47,132 nucleotides of DNA from Chitinophagales bacterium (GCA_017303395.1 JAFLBN010000023.1:1-47132); one strand, 5' to 3'; shown: positions 25,645 through 36,700, counted from the first letter of the stretch. Program-made: numbers and translations. The notes: generated by a model from the letters alone, not told the origin.

Positions 25645-25708
25645 GGGTATTCTTGTTCTGTATTGCTATGTTATTAAAAATATATAAAATTACATAGTAC
25701 AGATGTTA

Positions 25709-25716
25709 TAATTTTA
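25709..25716 (+). promoter_or_regulatory. -7 box upstream of comM
   Basis: TAATTTTA (one mismatch to TAnnTTTG) ends 9 nt before the comM ATG. Confidence 0.35.
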
Positions 25717-25725
25717 AAACCAGTT

Positions 25726-27270
25726 ATGCTCGTAAAAGTATTCGGCAGTGCCGTTTATGGTGTAGAAGCAATCACCATCACCATAGAAGTAGATATAGTT
25801 GGCGGCGGACAAACAGGTTATTTCATTGTTGGCCTTCCTGATAATGCAGTAAAGGAAAGTACAGAACGTGTACTATCTGCTATCAAAAATACGGGCTTTG
25901 AACGCCCGCGCAATAAAGTGGTTGTAAACATGGCGCCTGCCGATATCCGTAAAGCAGGTTCTGCATACGATTTGCCCATAGCAATGGGTATGCTTGCTGC
26001 ATCGGGACAAGTACCTCCCGCAGAACTGGATAAGTATATCATCATGGGCGAGCTTTCGCTGGATGGTTCTGTACAACCAATAAAAGGTGCATTACCCATT
26101 GCTATACAAGCACGTGCAGAAAAATACAAAGGACTGATACTGCCGAAAGCCAATGAACGCGAAGCAGGCATGGTGAATAATCTGGATGTATATGGTGTAA
26201 CACATATCAGCGAGGTAATAGGCTTTTTTGCCGGAACTAAAGTGTTGGAACCCGTTACGATAAATACTCGCGATGAGTTTTTCAATTCGCAGTATGAATT
26301 TGATCTGGACTTTAATGATGTTAAAGGACAGGAGAATGTAAAACGTGCATTGGAGATAGCCGCCGCAGGCGGTCATAATGCAATACTGATAGGTCCGCCG
26401 GGTGCAGGTAAAACAATGCTGGCAAAAAGACTACCTACCATACTGCCACCACTCACGCTGCATGAAGCACTTGAAACAACCAAAATACATTCTGTAGCAG
26501 GTAAGATGCCTGGTAACGCGTCACTCATATCGCGCAGACCATTCCGTTCCCCCCACCATACAATTAGTGATGTAGCACTAGTAGGCGGTGGTGGCAATCC
26601 ACAGCCGGGAGAGATATCATTGGCACATAATGGTGTTTTGTTTCTTGATGAATTGCCTGAGTTTAAAAGAACGGTGCTGGAAGTAATGCGCCAACCGATG
26701 GAAGAACGCAAGGTTTCAATATCACGTGCAAAAGTAAGTATCGATTTCCCAGCCAGCTTTATGCTGATAGCATCTATGAATCCGTGTCCGTGTGGCTACT
26801 TCAACCATCCTGAAAAAGAATGTACCTGCAGCCCCATGATAGTACAACGATACCTCAATAAAATATCGGGTCCGTTACTGGATAGGATAGACCTGCATGT
26901 AGAGGTAACACCTGTATCATTCAACGAATTGTCTTCTCAGCAATCTTCGGAAAACAGCGAGAGTGTTAGAGAACGTGTATTGAAAGCACGCGACATACAG
27001 GCTAAGCGTTTTGAAGGTGTACAGGGTGTATATGCCAATGCACAAATGAGCAGCAAGCAATTGAAAGAAATATGCCAGATAAACCAAGTAGGGCAAACAT
27101 TGCTGAAAACTGCTATGGACAGGCTGAACCTTTCTGCACGCGCATACGACAGGATACTGAAAGTAGCACGTACCATTGCCGACCTTGCAGGCAGCGATGA
27201 TATAAGGCCTGAACATTTGGCTGAAGCTATCCAGTATCGCAGCCTCGACAGAGAAGGCTGGGCGGGTTAG
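25726..27270 (+). CDS. comM: YifB/ComM-family AAA+ ATPase (Mg-chelatase-like)
   Basis: 514 residues, full length. N-terminal Lon-protease-like domain (VDIVGGGQTGYFIVGLPDNAVKES), then the Mg-chelatase AAA+ core: Walker A GPPGAGKTML at about residue 223, GVLFLDELPEF (Walker B), and SMNPCPCGYFNHPEKECTCS with paired cysteines. The C-terminal domain ends NLSARAYDRILKVARTIADL. ComM is a hexameric helicase that promotes branch migration when foreign DNA is integrated during natural transformation. Its presence does not prove competence, as it is widespread. The stop codon TAG overlaps the TAA of the convergent photolyase gene by sharing TTAG (27267-27270). Confidence 0.95.
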   Translation: MLVKVFGSAVYGVEAITITIEVDIVGGGQTGYFIVGLPDNAVKESTERVLSAIKNTGFERPRNKVVVNMAPADIRKAGSAYDLPIAMGMLAASGQVPPAELDKYIIMGELSLDGSVQPIKGALPIAIQARAEKYKGLILPKANEREAGMVNNLDVYGVTHISEVIGFFAGTKVLEPVTINTRDEFFNSQYEFDLDFNDVKGQENVKRALEIAAAGGHNAILIGPPGAGKTMLAKRLPTILPPLTLHEALETTKIHSVAGKMPGNASLISRRPFRSPHHTISDVALVGGGGNPQPGEISLAHNGVLFLDELPEFKRTVLEVMRQPMEERKVSISRAKVSIDFPASFMLIASMNPCPCGYFNHPEKECTCSPMIVQRYLNKISGPLLDRIDLHVEVTPVSFNELSSQQSSENSESVRERVLKARDIQAKRFEGVQGVYANAQMSSKQLKEICQINQVGQTLLKTAMDRLNLSARAYDRILKVARTIADLAGSDDIRPEHLAEAIQYRSLDREGWAG

Positions 27271-28583
27271 TGTGCTTCTTTCATTTTATCTGCCAATGCT
27301 TCTTTGTACACTTTCAGGCAGCGTTCGCGTGCATCTTCGTGTACTACAATTGGTTTAGGATATGAGAACTCCTGAAACTCCGGTACCCATTTCTGAATGT
27401 ACTTCAAATCAGGGTCGAACTTCTGTGTTTGCAAGTATGGATTGAATATCCTGAAATAAGGTGCAGCATCGCAACCACTACCCGCTGCCCACTGCCAGCC
27501 ACCATTATTGCTTGCAAGGTCAAAGTCTAAAAGTTTCTTTGCAAAATAAGCCTCGCCCCAACGCCAATCTATAAGCAGGTGCTTGGTAAGGAAACTTGCA
27601 ACAACCATGCGTACACGGTTGTGCATATATCCCGTAACGTTCAGCTCTCGCATGCCGGCATCTACAATAGGATAGCCTGTTTGCCCGTTGCACCATTTCT
27701 CAAACTCTTCTTCATTATTACGCCATTTGATATTGTCATAGTCTTTATGGAAAGCTTCGCTGACTACACGCGGAATGTTCCATAATATCATCTGGTAAAA
27801 TTCGCGCCATATCAATTCGTTCAGCAGCTTTTCGCTGATGGCGCTTGCTTCTCTTGCCAGCTTGCGTATGCTGATGGTGCCAAAACGAAGATGTACACTA
27901 AGGCGTGTTGTTCCTTTTATGCCAGGTATATCTCTTGTTTCGTGGTAGTGCTTTGCTATATCTGTGTCAAGCGCTGGCAGTACAACATCCAGGTCTGTTT
28001 TTTGAAAACCAATAGCTGCAAGAGATGGTAAGGCTATTGCAGGTTGTTTATAGAAATTGCCAAAGTATTTTTCTGTAGGGTAAGACTTAAGATAAAAATC
28101 GTTCAGCTTTGCTTTGTACTTTTTGCTGTACGGTGTGTACACAGTATATGGCTCACCGTTATCCTTCATCACTTCATCTTTCTCAAAAATCACTTGGTCT
28201 TTGAAAGTATACAGCGGTATACTTTTTTGTGCAAGAAAATCGCCAACCAGCTTTTCACGCATTGCGGCGTAAGGCTCGTAGTCATGATTAGTATATACTG
28301 CGGCAACATCATATTTTTCAGTCAGTTGTTTGTAGCAATCAATAGGTGTGCCATGCATTACATGCAGTGTGCTACCCATAGCCGTAAGTTGTACCTGCAT
28401 TTTTTCTAAAGCACGATGTATGAAATCGACACGCTTATCTGCTTTGTCTTCCAGTTCTTCCAAAATGTTGGCATCGAAAATGAATACTGGCAATACAGGA
28501 TTGCCACTGCGCAATGCATGATAAAGCCCTGCATTATCTTCCAATCTTAAATCTCTGCGAAACCAAAAAACGGAAACTTTCAT
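27267..28583 (-). CDS. phrB: class I-type CPD photolyase
   Basis: 438 residues. The N-terminal photolyase domain begins VFWFRRDLRLEDNAGL; the FAD-binding helical domain has RLSVHLRFGTISIRKLAR, LIWREFYQMILW, CNGQTGYPIVDAGMRELNVTGYMHNR, VASFLTKHLLIDWRWGE and DFDLASNNGGWQWAAGSG. The last run contains residues for FAD and lesion binding. It repairs cyclobutane pyrimidine dimers with blue light. Its length is a little shorter than E. coli PhrB (about 470). It converges on comM with overlapping stop codons and diverges from the GT39 gene. Confidence 0.95.
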   Translation of the reverse strand: MKVSVFWFRRDLRLEDNAGLYHALRSGNPVLPVFIFDANILEELEDKADKRVDFIHRALEKMQVQLTAMGSTLHVMHGTPIDCYKQLTEKYDVAAVYTNHDYEPYAAMREKLVGDFLAQKSIPLYTFKDQVIFEKDEVMKDNGEPYTVYTPYSKKYKAKLNDFYLKSYPTEKYFGNFYKQPAIALPSLAAIGFQKTDLDVVLPALDTDIAKHYHETRDIPGIKGTTRLSVHLRFGTISIRKLAREASAISEKLLNELIWREFYQMILWNIPRVVSEAFHKDYDNIKWRNNEEEFEKWCNGQTGYPIVDAGMRELNVTGYMHNRVRMVVASFLTKHLLIDWRWGEAYFAKKLLDFDLASNNGGWQWAAGSGCDAAPYFRIFNPYLQTQKFDPDLKYIQKWVPEFQEFSYPKPIVVHEDARERCLKVYKEALADKMKEAH

Positions 28584-28604
28584 TTTGCTATAACAACAGA
28601 CTTC

Positions 28605-28612
28605 TAATTTTG
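28605..28612 (+). promoter_or_regulatory. -7 box upstream of the GT39 gene
   Basis: TAATTTTG matches TAnnTTTG exactly, 44 nt before the ATG; a weaker TAACTTTA lies at 28615-28622. Confidence 0.35.
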
Positions 28613-28656
28613 TTTAACTTTAGAAGCTAAGCTAAGATTAATCTTTAACCGCCCTT

Positions 28657-30102
28657 ATGAAAATCATACATTGGCTAATACTTATGCTTTTAGTTGTTTC
28701 GTTGCCGGTATTTGTGCACCTAGACGACGCCCCTGTTCAACTATGGGATGAAAGCAGACTAGCTATGAGTGCCTACGAGATGTCGCAAAACGGTAATTTG
28801 TTGGTGCCGACATTTCAACATAGTCCTGATATGTGGAATCTTAAGCCTCCATTTATGATATGGTGCATGGCATTATCTATTAAGATGTTTGGTGTTAGTG
28901 AATTGTCTGTGAGATTGCCAACAGCTATTGCTGCGATATTTACATTTACGTTGCTTTTTCTATTTGTTTACAAAGTACTCAAAAAGCCATCGATTGCTTT
29001 TATAGTATGTTTTGTATTAGTAACATCTGCCGGCTACGTGCGTATGCATGGTATAAGAACGGGAGACTATGATGGTATGCTTGCCTTGTTTACGACCGCT
29101 TATCTATGCTTTTATTTTCTCTATCTTAATACTGAGAAGACTAAATACTTCTATTGTTTTTTCGCCGCATTATTTCTGGCATCGATGACAAAAGGAATCG
29201 CCGCGTTTCTATTTTTACCCGGTGTGTTTTTATATACTCTATTTGCAAAAAAGCTGAAATCTGTACTAACAACTAAACACCTGTATATTGGGATTGTTTT
29301 ATTTTCAGTTTCTATGATCGCCTACTACGTTGTTCGGGAACAATACAACCCCGGATATTTTAAAGCTGTATGCGAAAACGAGCTACTTGGCAGATACACA
29401 AATGTTATTGAAAATCACATTGGCCCCTGGCACTTCTATATTAAAAATATGATTGACTACAATCTTATTTATTGGTATGTGCCATTTTGTTTTGCGCTGG
29501 TCTATGCCATCTATTCAAATCATGATGAAAAACACTTAATAATATACGCGGCCTTAACTGCAATCACTTATTTAACAGTAATTTCAGCATCGAAATCAAA
29601 ACTATTATGGTACGACCTGCCTGTGTATCCTATGATAGCAATACCTGTGGCCATATTTATTAACAGTGCATTCGAACTATTAAGAGATCATAAAAATGTA
29701 AAACGCTCGCTGATAAATATTTTCACAGTTTTTGCGATAGTAATTTGTGGTTTTGCATATTTACATACAATGAATGATGTAATGCACCCGGTTAAAGATT
29801 ATGATATGGATGCCAATCAGTACATGGCTTTATATATGAAGGAAGCTAAGCAGGATATTAGAAATATTAACGGCTTTGTTTTTACGGATGATACCAAACA
29901 AAATCAGAACATACTCTTCTATTACAACATATTGAAGGATAAAAACAGGTTGCAGTATAAAGAGATGAAAAATTTGACAGAAAAAGATACCATCATTATG
30001 TTCTCTGAATCAGAAATCCATAAATTAAACCAAGACTATTATGCTAAGGGTTTAGATTGTTTTGCCAATGTTAAAACATTTGTGATATATGGAAGAAAAT
30101 AA
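28657..30102 (+). CDS. GT39/ArnT-like membrane glycosyltransferase (GT-C)
   Basis: 481 residues with about ten hydrophobic helices. The first periplasmic loop carries the GT-C acidic motif in LWDESRLAMSAYEM (D-E) and is followed by KPPFMIWCMALSIKMFGV and SVRLPTAIAAI, the pattern of ArnT/PMT-like transferases that use polyprenyl-phosphate sugars at the periplasmic face. The C-terminal 100 residues are soluble. It overlaps the next gene (GT2) by 14 nt, so the two are translationally coupled. The likely plan is that GT2 makes the polyprenyl-phosphate sugar and this enzyme transfers it. DNA here is visibly more AT-rich than its neighbours (for example 18 G/C in 60 at 29221), partly from the membrane-residue codons. 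Confidence 0.8.
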   Translation: MKIIHWLILMLLVVSLPVFVHLDDAPVQLWDESRLAMSAYEMSQNGNLLVPTFQHSPDMWNLKPPFMIWCMALSIKMFGVSELSVRLPTAIAAIFTFTLLFLFVYKVLKKPSIAFIVCFVLVTSAGYVRMHGIRTGDYDGMLALFTTAYLCFYFLYLNTEKTKYFYCFFAALFLASMTKGIAAFLFLPGVFLYTLFAKKLKSVLTTKHLYIGIVLFSVSMIAYYVVREQYNPGYFKAVCENELLGRYTNVIENHIGPWHFYIKNMIDYNLIYWYVPFCFALVYAIYSNHDEKHLIIYAALTAITYLTVISASKSKLLWYDLPVYPMIAIPVAIFINSAFELLRDHKNVKRSLINIFTVFAIVICGFAYLHTMNDVMHPVKDYDMDANQYMALYMKEAKQDIRNINGFVFTDDTKQNQNILFYYNILKDKNRLQYKEMKNLTEKDTIIMFSESEIHKLNQDYYAKGLDCFANVKTFVIYGRK

Positions 30103-31045
30103 TCCGGTTCTATCAATCGTAGTTCCCGTGTTTAATGAAGAAGAAATCATAAAAGAATTAGCAATTCGTATTCTCGATGCGGCAAATAGCATTACAGAAA
30201 ATTATGAAATCATATTTGTAAATGATGGAAGTAAAGATAATACACTTAAAAACCTTAAAACAGCTTGTGCGAACGATAAGCATAGGTTGCACTATATAAG
30301 CTTTTCCCGAAATTTTGGTCATCAAATAGCTATCACTGCTGGTATGGATTACGCCAGGGGAGATGTTATTATTACCATTGATGGTGATCTTCAGGATCCG
30401 CCCGAACTAATACCAGAAATGTACAATGAGTTTTTAGATGGTTACAAAGTAGTTTACGCTAAACGCAGCAAACGAAAAGGTGAAACATTATTTAAACGTG
30501 TTACAGCAAAAATATTTTATCGTATGTTGGCACGTTTAGTATCTTTTGATATACCGCTGGATGTTGGAGATTTCAGACTCATCAGCCGTGATGTGCTGGA
30601 GTATTTGAAACAAATGAAAGAGTATGACAAATATATACGCGGACAGATAGCTTGGTTAGGGTTCAAGAGTACTTATGTAATGTTTGAACGCGAAGAACGT
30701 AAATATGGCAAAACAAACTATCCATTTAGTAAAATGCTGAGGCTTGCTTATAATGGAATTACAGCGTTTTCTGATTCTCCACTGAAAATTGCTACAGGTG
30801 CTGGTTTTATAGTATGTTTTATGTCATTTATTATAGGAATATACGCCCTATATAGCTACTTTATTTCGCATGATGCCGTACCAGGATGGGCGTCTACCAT
30901 AATTAGCATAACATTTTTGGGAGGTGTACAATTATTATCACTTGGTATATTGGGAGAATACATTAGCCGCATTATTAACAATGTTCGAAACAGGCCCCTT
31001 TACGTCATTGATGAAAATACTACTGAGGATAGACCACAATTATAG
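30089..31045 (+). CDS. GT2 polyprenyl-phosphate glycosyltransferase (GtrB/ArnC/DPM1-like)
   Basis: 318 residues. GT-A domain: LSIVVPVFNEEEII at the start, IIFVNDGSKDNTL, FSRNFGHQIAITAGMDYA, and the DxD-type motif IDGDLQDPPELIPEM. The last third has two hydrophobic helices (KIATGAGFIVCFMSFIIGIY and IISITFLGGVQLLSLGILG) followed by ISRIINNVRNRPLYVI, as in GtrB/ArnC-type enzymes that load a sugar onto polyprenyl phosphate in the inner membrane. The ATG is inside the 3' end of the GT39 gene. Its stop overlaps, by 6 nt, the stop of the convergent peptide-binding lipoprotein gene. Confidence 0.9.
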   Translation: MEENNPVLSIVVPVFNEEEIIKELAIRILDAANSITENYEIIFVNDGSKDNTLKNLKTACANDKHRLHYISFSRNFGHQIAITAGMDYARGDVIITIDGDLQDPPELIPEMYNEFLDGYKVVYAKRSKRKGETLFKRVTAKIFYRMLARLVSFDIPLDVGDFRLISRDVLEYLKQMKEYDKYIRGQIAWLGFKSTYVMFEREERKYGKTNYPFSKMLRLAYNGITAFSDSPLKIATGAGFIVCFMSFIIGIYALYSYFISHDAVPGWASTIISITFLGGVQLLSLGILGEYISRIINNVRNRPLYVIDENTTEDRPQL

Positions 31046-32695
31046 TTTATTAATTTTCACTGTCTTCAAATCAATAATATTCATCGGGTTGGCTTTAAAG
31101 CCCGTGATGCGTTTGGATGTAAAGTGCATTAGCCTGTCATATATCAATGGTATTACAGGTGCGTAGCTCATAACCAGGCTATCCATCTGCATGTAACGGA
31201 TGTGTCGTTGGCTATCGGGCAGGTTCATACATTCACCATACCATTTATCGAAGGTTGCATTACTGAATCTTGTATAGTTAGGTGGTGCAGGAAAGCGACC
31301 GTTGAAGAATGCGAGAAAGGTTTCTGCATCGGGATAGTCTGCTATCCACTGCGCACGAAACATCGGTGCTTCTGAGCGGCTCATTTGCTGGCGCAGTATA
31401 TTGGGTTGTATGATTTCTACTTCCAGCGGTATGCCTACTTCCTTTACCTGTGTGGCAACAAAGTTTACAATATCTGCCCAGTTTTCTGGTGCTAATACAT
31501 GCAGTGGTTTCAATCCTTTGCCATTCGGGTAGCCTGCCTGTGCAAGCAATTGCTGTGCTTTTGCAGGATTGTAATTGAACCCGAAGCGTCCGCTGCTATC
31601 GTGCCCCGGTATACCTTGTGGAATGAAGCCAGATGTAGCAGGCAGGACCGCACCATTGCGGAAATAGGTTGCTATCTTTTGTTTGTCTATCGCATAAGCA
31701 ACTGCACGGCGTACAAGTGGGTTCAGTTGCGGATTATCTTTTACCACATCTTTTGTGCTATCTGTAAGGAAGCCAATGTATTCGGTATTCAGATAAGTTT
31801 GCTTGCGTAAATTGATGCGATTGGAAAAATCCTTCTTCAACTCCCCGTTCTTGCTCAGCACCAGATCTTTGAAAGAACCATCCAGTCCGTTTACAAAATC
31901 TATCCTGCCCTGTAGCAACATCATAAACTCTGTTGCCTTGCTATCTATAAAACTTATCTGCACAGCATCAGCATATGGTAGATTTTTGCCTTCGGCATCG
32001 TGCTGCCAGTAGTTAGGATTTTTGTGCAACACCAATACATTACCCTCATCCCAATAATGAAACTTAAAAGGACCAGTACCACAGGGATGTGCACGAAAAT
32101 CTTTGCCCCATTTGGTAACAGCCTCGCGCGGCACTACGCTACAATAGGGCATGCTCATTATTTGTGGCAACGGTCTGAATGGTGCATTCAGCCTGATAAT
32201 GAATGTGCTGTCATCTATTGCTTTGAATGGTTGTGCTTTATCAACACGGTCGTTGAATATCCATGCACCGGTAGATGCAGTCGTAGAATCAATCAGCCTA
32301 TTGAAACTATATTCCACATCAGCAGCTGTCATTTTTCTGCCTTTGCCGTTTGCAAATGCTTCATTGTCCTGAAAGAAAACATCTGTGCGCAGGTGGAAAG
32401 TGTATTGCAATCCATCGGTACTCACCTCCCAGCTTTTTGCAAGCGATGGTGTAAGCTGCAAGCTTTCATCTGCTTCTACCAATGTATTGTACACCATGTG
32501 GTCGGTCCACATATTATACAGGTTCTTGGCAAAAGCAGGGTCTATGCTTTCCAGTGTGCCGCTGCTATAGTTCAGGTAAATGGTATTGGAACTGTGTTTG
32601 CTATCGCTGCCGCAACCGCTTAAACTCTGCAACAATATACCTGCTGCTACGTATAACATATACTTATATGAACGGTGGAAACACGAAAATGACAT
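31040..32695 (-). CDS. ABC-transporter peptide-binding lipoprotein (SBP family 5, OppA-like)
   Basis: 551 residues if started at the ATG at 32693-32695, chosen because it gives a charged n-region ([12 protein letters not shown]) before the hydrophobic stretch and the lipobox LSGC, with the lipidated Cys at residue 28. An ATG at 32657-32659 would give a leader of only 15 residues without positive charge; the open frame also runs upstream to 32815, into pdxJ. The mature part has the SBP_bac_5 pattern: [72 protein letters not shown] and [11 protein letters not shown]. It would bind peptides or related solutes. No permease or ATPase genes are adjacent, which is unusual for a substrate-binding protein. 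Confidence 0.85.
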   Translation of the reverse strand: MSFSCFHRSYKYMLYVAAGILLQSLSGCGSDSKHSSNTIYLNYSSGTLESIDPAFAKNLYNMWTDHMVYNTLVEADESLQLTPSLAKSWEVSTDGLQYTFHLRTDVFFQDNEAFANGKGRKMTAADVEYSFNRLIDSTTASTGAWIFNDRVDKAQPFKAIDDSTFIIRLNAPFRPLPQIMSMPYCSVVPREAVTKWGKDFRAHPCGTGPFKFHYWDEGNVLVLHKNPNYWQHDAEGKNLPYADAVQISFIDSKATEFMMLLQGRIDFVNGLDGSFKDLVLSKNGELKKDFSNRINLRKQTYLNTEYIGFLTDSTKDVVKDNPQLNPLVRRAVAYAIDKQKIATYFRNGAVLPATSGFIPQGIPGHDSSGRFGFNYNPAKAQQLLAQAGYPNGKGLKPLHVLAPENWADIVNFVATQVKEVGIPLEVEIIQPNILRQQMSRSEAPMFRAQWIADYPDAETFLAFFNGRFPAPPNYTRFSNATFDKWYGECMNLPDSQRHIRYMQMDSLVMSYAPVIPLIYDRLMHFTSKRITGFKANPMNIIDLKTVKINKL

Positions 32696-32722
32696 TAACT
32701 GCAATTTAACTGAAAAGCGCAT

Positions 32723-32730
32723 TAATTTTG
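32723..32730 (+). promoter_or_regulatory. -7 box upstream of pdxJ
   Basis: TAATTTTG matches TAnnTTTG exactly, 17 nt before the pdxJ ATG. Confidence 0.5.
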
Positions 32731-32747
32731 GCGAAAAGAAAACAGCA

Positions 32748-33470
32748 ATGGCAACGAAGCTTTCGGTAAATATAAATAAGATAGCCACTTTGAGAAACAG
32801 CCGTGGAGGCAACAATCCGAGTGTGCTGAAAGCCGCAATCGATTGCCAGCTGTTTGGTGCTGAAGGTATTACTGTACATCCCCGCCCCGATGAGCGTCAT
32901 ATTCGCTACAGCGATGTAAGGGAGATAAAACCCATCATTACGACAGAGTTTAATATAGAAGGCAACCCTACTGAAGATAAGTTTGTGCAGCTGGTGCTGG
33001 ATGTAAAACCTACGCAGGTAACGCTGGTGCCGGATGCGTTGGGCCAACTGACATCTGACCACGGGTGGGATACTATTGGACAAGCAAAATACCTACGGGA
33101 GATCATAGACGTATTTAAAAAAGAAGGCATTCGTGTTTCTATATTTGTAGACCCAGTAGATGATTTGATAGCCGCAGCTGCCGATACAGGCACTGATAGG
33201 GTTGAGTTGTACACAGAAGCGTATGCTAAAAGCTATTTATCTGATAAACAGGCCGCTGTTGCACCATATATTAAAGCTGCAAAAGTTGCTGTTGAAAAAA
33301 AACTCGGCCTCAATGCAGGGCATGACTTGGATCTGCATAACCTGCAATACTTCGCTTCTTCCATCCCTAATTTATTGGAGGTTTCCATTGGTCACGCATT
33401 AATATCTGATGCTATATATCTAGGGCTGGAAAACACGATACAACTTTATAGGAGACAATTGGCCCTATAA
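32748..33470 (+). CDS. pdxJ: pyridoxine 5'-phosphate synthase
   Basis: 240 residues, the normal PdxJ length, from the ATG at 32748; a longer open frame from 32580 overlaps the divergent lipoprotein gene and is not used. TIM-barrel signatures: [85 protein letters not shown] and [16 protein letters not shown]. It condenses 1-deoxy-D-xylulose 5-phosphate with 3-amino-1-hydroxyacetone phosphate in vitamin B6 synthesis. PdxA is not in the window. Confidence 0.97.
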   Translation: MATKLSVNINKIATLRNSRGGNNPSVLKAAIDCQLFGAEGITVHPRPDERHIRYSDVREIKPIITTEFNIEGNPTEDKFVQLVLDVKPTQVTLVPDALGQLTSDHGWDTIGQAKYLREIIDVFKKEGIRVSIFVDPVDDLIAAAADTGTDRVELYTEAYAKSYLSDKQAAVAPYIKAAKVAVEKKLGLNAGHDLDLHNLQYFASSIPNLLEVSIGHALISDAIYLGLENTIQLYRRQLAL

Positions 33471-33570
33471 TCAACAAGAAATCCCCAAAATTTAATCTTT
33501 CATTTCTTTTTCAATTAATTGATTTTAATTGAATTATGCATGTTTTTATTTTATTTATAAAATAATTGCT

Positions 33571-33660
33571 AACTTTTCCACATTTATACACAAAAAATAA
33601 CAGTTTATCCACAATTTATATAAATTTGTGACAAGATTATATGTAACGCTTATTCACAGT
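33571..33660. other. array of DnaA-type boxes next to AT-rich DNA (second oriC candidate or DnaA-regulated promoter)
   Basis: Four boxes in the same direction: TTTTCCACA (33574-33582, one mismatch), TTATACACA (33584-33592), TTATCCACA (33605-33613) and TTATTCACA (33650-33658); the last three fit TTATNCACA exactly. The first three are spaced 10 and 21 nt, so they face the same side of the helix. The preceding 80 bases (33491-33570) have about 11 G/C. The whole gap, 33471-33716, is only 246 bp and also has to contain the promoter of the giant gene; a TAnnTTTG box (TAAATTTG) lies at 33621-33628 among the boxes. It may be an origin, or a DnaA-controlled promoter. Confidence 0.45.
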
Positions 33661-33716
33661 CTGGATTCATTTCAAAACAAAAAATAGGGGATACGCTAAA
33701 CCAGACAAACCAACGT

Positions 33717-36700
33717 ATGAATAAATACTTGTACGCATTTTTGTGTGTATGCTTTTCTATCCTGTCTGCTAACGTAGCCTATTCGCAGGTTCCGGTGGCA
33801 AACTTTAGTGCAAGCACTACATCGGGATGTTCACCCATCGTATCAAACTTTACAGACCTTAGTACCAATACCCCAACAAGCTGGTACTGGGATCTTGGCA
33901 ATGGTAGTACCTCTACCCTTCAAAATCCGTCAACAACATATATCAATCCCGGAACATATACCGTTACACTGATAGCCACAAATAGCAATGGTGCTGATAC
34001 ACAGGTATTTACAAATTACATAACAGTAGCACCTTCGCCTACTGTTGCGTTTACAGCAGACTCTACCCCATCTTGCCAGGTGCCGCGTACTATAAGTTTT
34101 ACGAACAATTCTATAGCTGGTGGTTCGGGTACAACAACATATCTATGGGACTTTGGTGATGGTAATACATCTTCATCTGCAAATCCTACCCACACATACA
34201 CTGCTTTTGGCAATTATACGGTTACACTACTAGTAACAAATGGTAACAGCTGTTCTAAATCGCTGATAAAAAGTAACTATATAAAAATATTACCAAAGCC
34301 AACAGCCTCATTTACAGCTACAGGCAATAATTCTTGTACGTCCCCTGTAACAACAACTTTTACAAATACATCAACCGGGGCAGTTGCTTACGATTGGAGT
34401 TTTGGTGATGGTGGTACATCTACCGCTACCAACCCAACTCATATATATACTGCAAATGGTTCGTACACCGTTAGGCTGATTGCAACAAATGCTGCAGGCT
34501 GTAAAGACACATTTACGAGTAGCTCTTTTGTAAATATTGGAGCACCGAATGCGTCATTCAATGTAAGTTCACTTTCTGTATGTACAGGTAAAACGGTAAA
34601 CTTTACCAATACATCTACCCCAGCGGGTTATACAAGTGCATGGAGTTTTGGTACAGGAGGTACATCTACCGCTACCAGCCCTACATATACATACAGCAGC
34701 GCAGGCACATACACTGCAACACTTATTGTTTCAAGATCTGGCTGTAGTGATACAGATTCAAAAACTATCACTGTAAATCAAAATCCTAGTGTCAACTTCA
34801 TAGCGTCACCTACAGAAGCTTGTGCTGCACCGCTTACAACCAACTTTACTAATACATCAGCAAACGCAGTATCATACTTGTGGCGTTTTGGTGATGGTAA
34901 TACGTCTACCGCAGCCAATCCTTCAAATACTTACAATGCACTTGGCAGCTACACTGTAAAACTGATAGCTACTAGTGCATCAGGTTGTACAGACTCTTTT
35001 ACAAGAACAACCTATGTAAAGGTACAGCAACCGACAGCTACAATAAGCATCGGTTCTTATTCTGGCTGTGCACCTGTAACAATTTCATTTACTGCAAATA
35101 TTACTACCGTTATACCAGTAAGTAATTACACGTGGGATTTTGGTGATGGTTCAGGAACGGTATCTTGTTCTACATGTAATACGCAATCGCATACATACAC
35201 ATCATCTGGTACCTATACAGTAACACTTACTTATACTACTGGTAGTTGTACATTAACAAAAACAACAACAGTAACAATTGCAACGAAACCTTCTGCTGCT
35301 TTTAGTGCCACACCAACTGCATTGTGTCCCGGAAGTCCTGTAACATTCAGCAATTCTTCTACAGGTGCTACAACCTATACATGGCTATATGGAAATGGTG
35401 GCACATCTACAGCTACTAACCCTGTGTACAACGGATATACAAGAGGTACATATACTGTAACGCTTATAGCAAATAATAATGGTTGCAGAGATACTGCTAT
35501 CAGAACTAATTATGTAACAGTGCATCCGCCCGAGGCAAATTTTGGGCTTGCAACTTCTTGTACCAACAGGTCTACAATTACATTGACAGACAGTTCTGTT
35601 GGTGCCAATACATATAGTTGGGATTTTGGAGACGGAGGTACATCCACTCAGGTAGGCGGTACTTTAACACACACCTATTCTACCCCGGGTACAAAAACAG
35701 TAACACTGAATGTATATAACACAACATTTGGTTGTTCAAGTACGTTGACAAGAACAGTAAATATTCAGCCATTGTCGCCTGCATTTACTGTTACGGATAC
35801 TACCCTTTGTAAAGGCGAGACTACAACTTTTGCCGTTAATACACTTGGTACAGGCCATCTGTATACATGGTATTTTGGTAACAATACTTCATTTACCACA
35901 GCAGCGGAATCTTTGTATTATTCTTACCCTGCAGGTGGTACTTACAGCCCAAAACTGGTAGTAACTGATGCGTATGGTTGTAAAGATTCTTTAACCAAAG
36001 TAAACCATGTACGCGTAGGTAGCGCCAATGTAGATTTTTCTGGTACACCACTTATAGGTTGTTTACCATTTACCGCAACATTTACCGATCTCAGTACACC
36101 TAACGGCGGGTTCGCTATCACAAACCGTGTATGGGATTTTGTGTACGGCGGCTTGCAGCCAACTACCAACACCACTATTTCGTATACTTATATTTATGGT
36201 GGTACATGGCCTGTAAAATTGGTAGTAACTGATGCTAACGGCTGTAAAGATTCACTAATAAAGAATAACTATGTTACCGCAAGCAAACCGGTAGCACAGT
36301 TTCAAACACCTGATACAAATATATGTGTGGGTCAGACGGTGCAGATGTATAACTACTCAGGTGGTGCAAGCTTCACATGTATGTGGTATTGGGGAGACGG
36401 AGGAACATCTACACAATTAACTCCTACACACATATACACAGTACCTGGTATTTACACTGTGAAATTGGTAGTGACAGATATGTATGGCTGTAAAGACTCC
36501 ATGACAAAAACAGCATACATCAAGATAAACAGTCCGGCGATAGGATTTACAATGAGTGATACGGTGGCAAATTGTCCACCACTTCTGGTAAACTTTACCA
36601 ATACTTCTACTGGTGTATCAAGCTATGCATGGAACTTTGGCAATGGTGGCCAATCCTCTCTTGCAAACCCTACTGCATTATATACCTACCCGGGAGTGTA

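Noticed and set aside
32580-32747. N-terminal extension of pdxJ
   Set aside because: It overlaps the divergent lipoprotein leader, and the PdxJ family starts at the ATG at 32748, with a -7 box at 32723-32730.
32696-32815. Upstream extension of the peptide-binding lipoprotein
   Set aside because: It would put 40 residues ahead of the lipobox leader and run into pdxJ.
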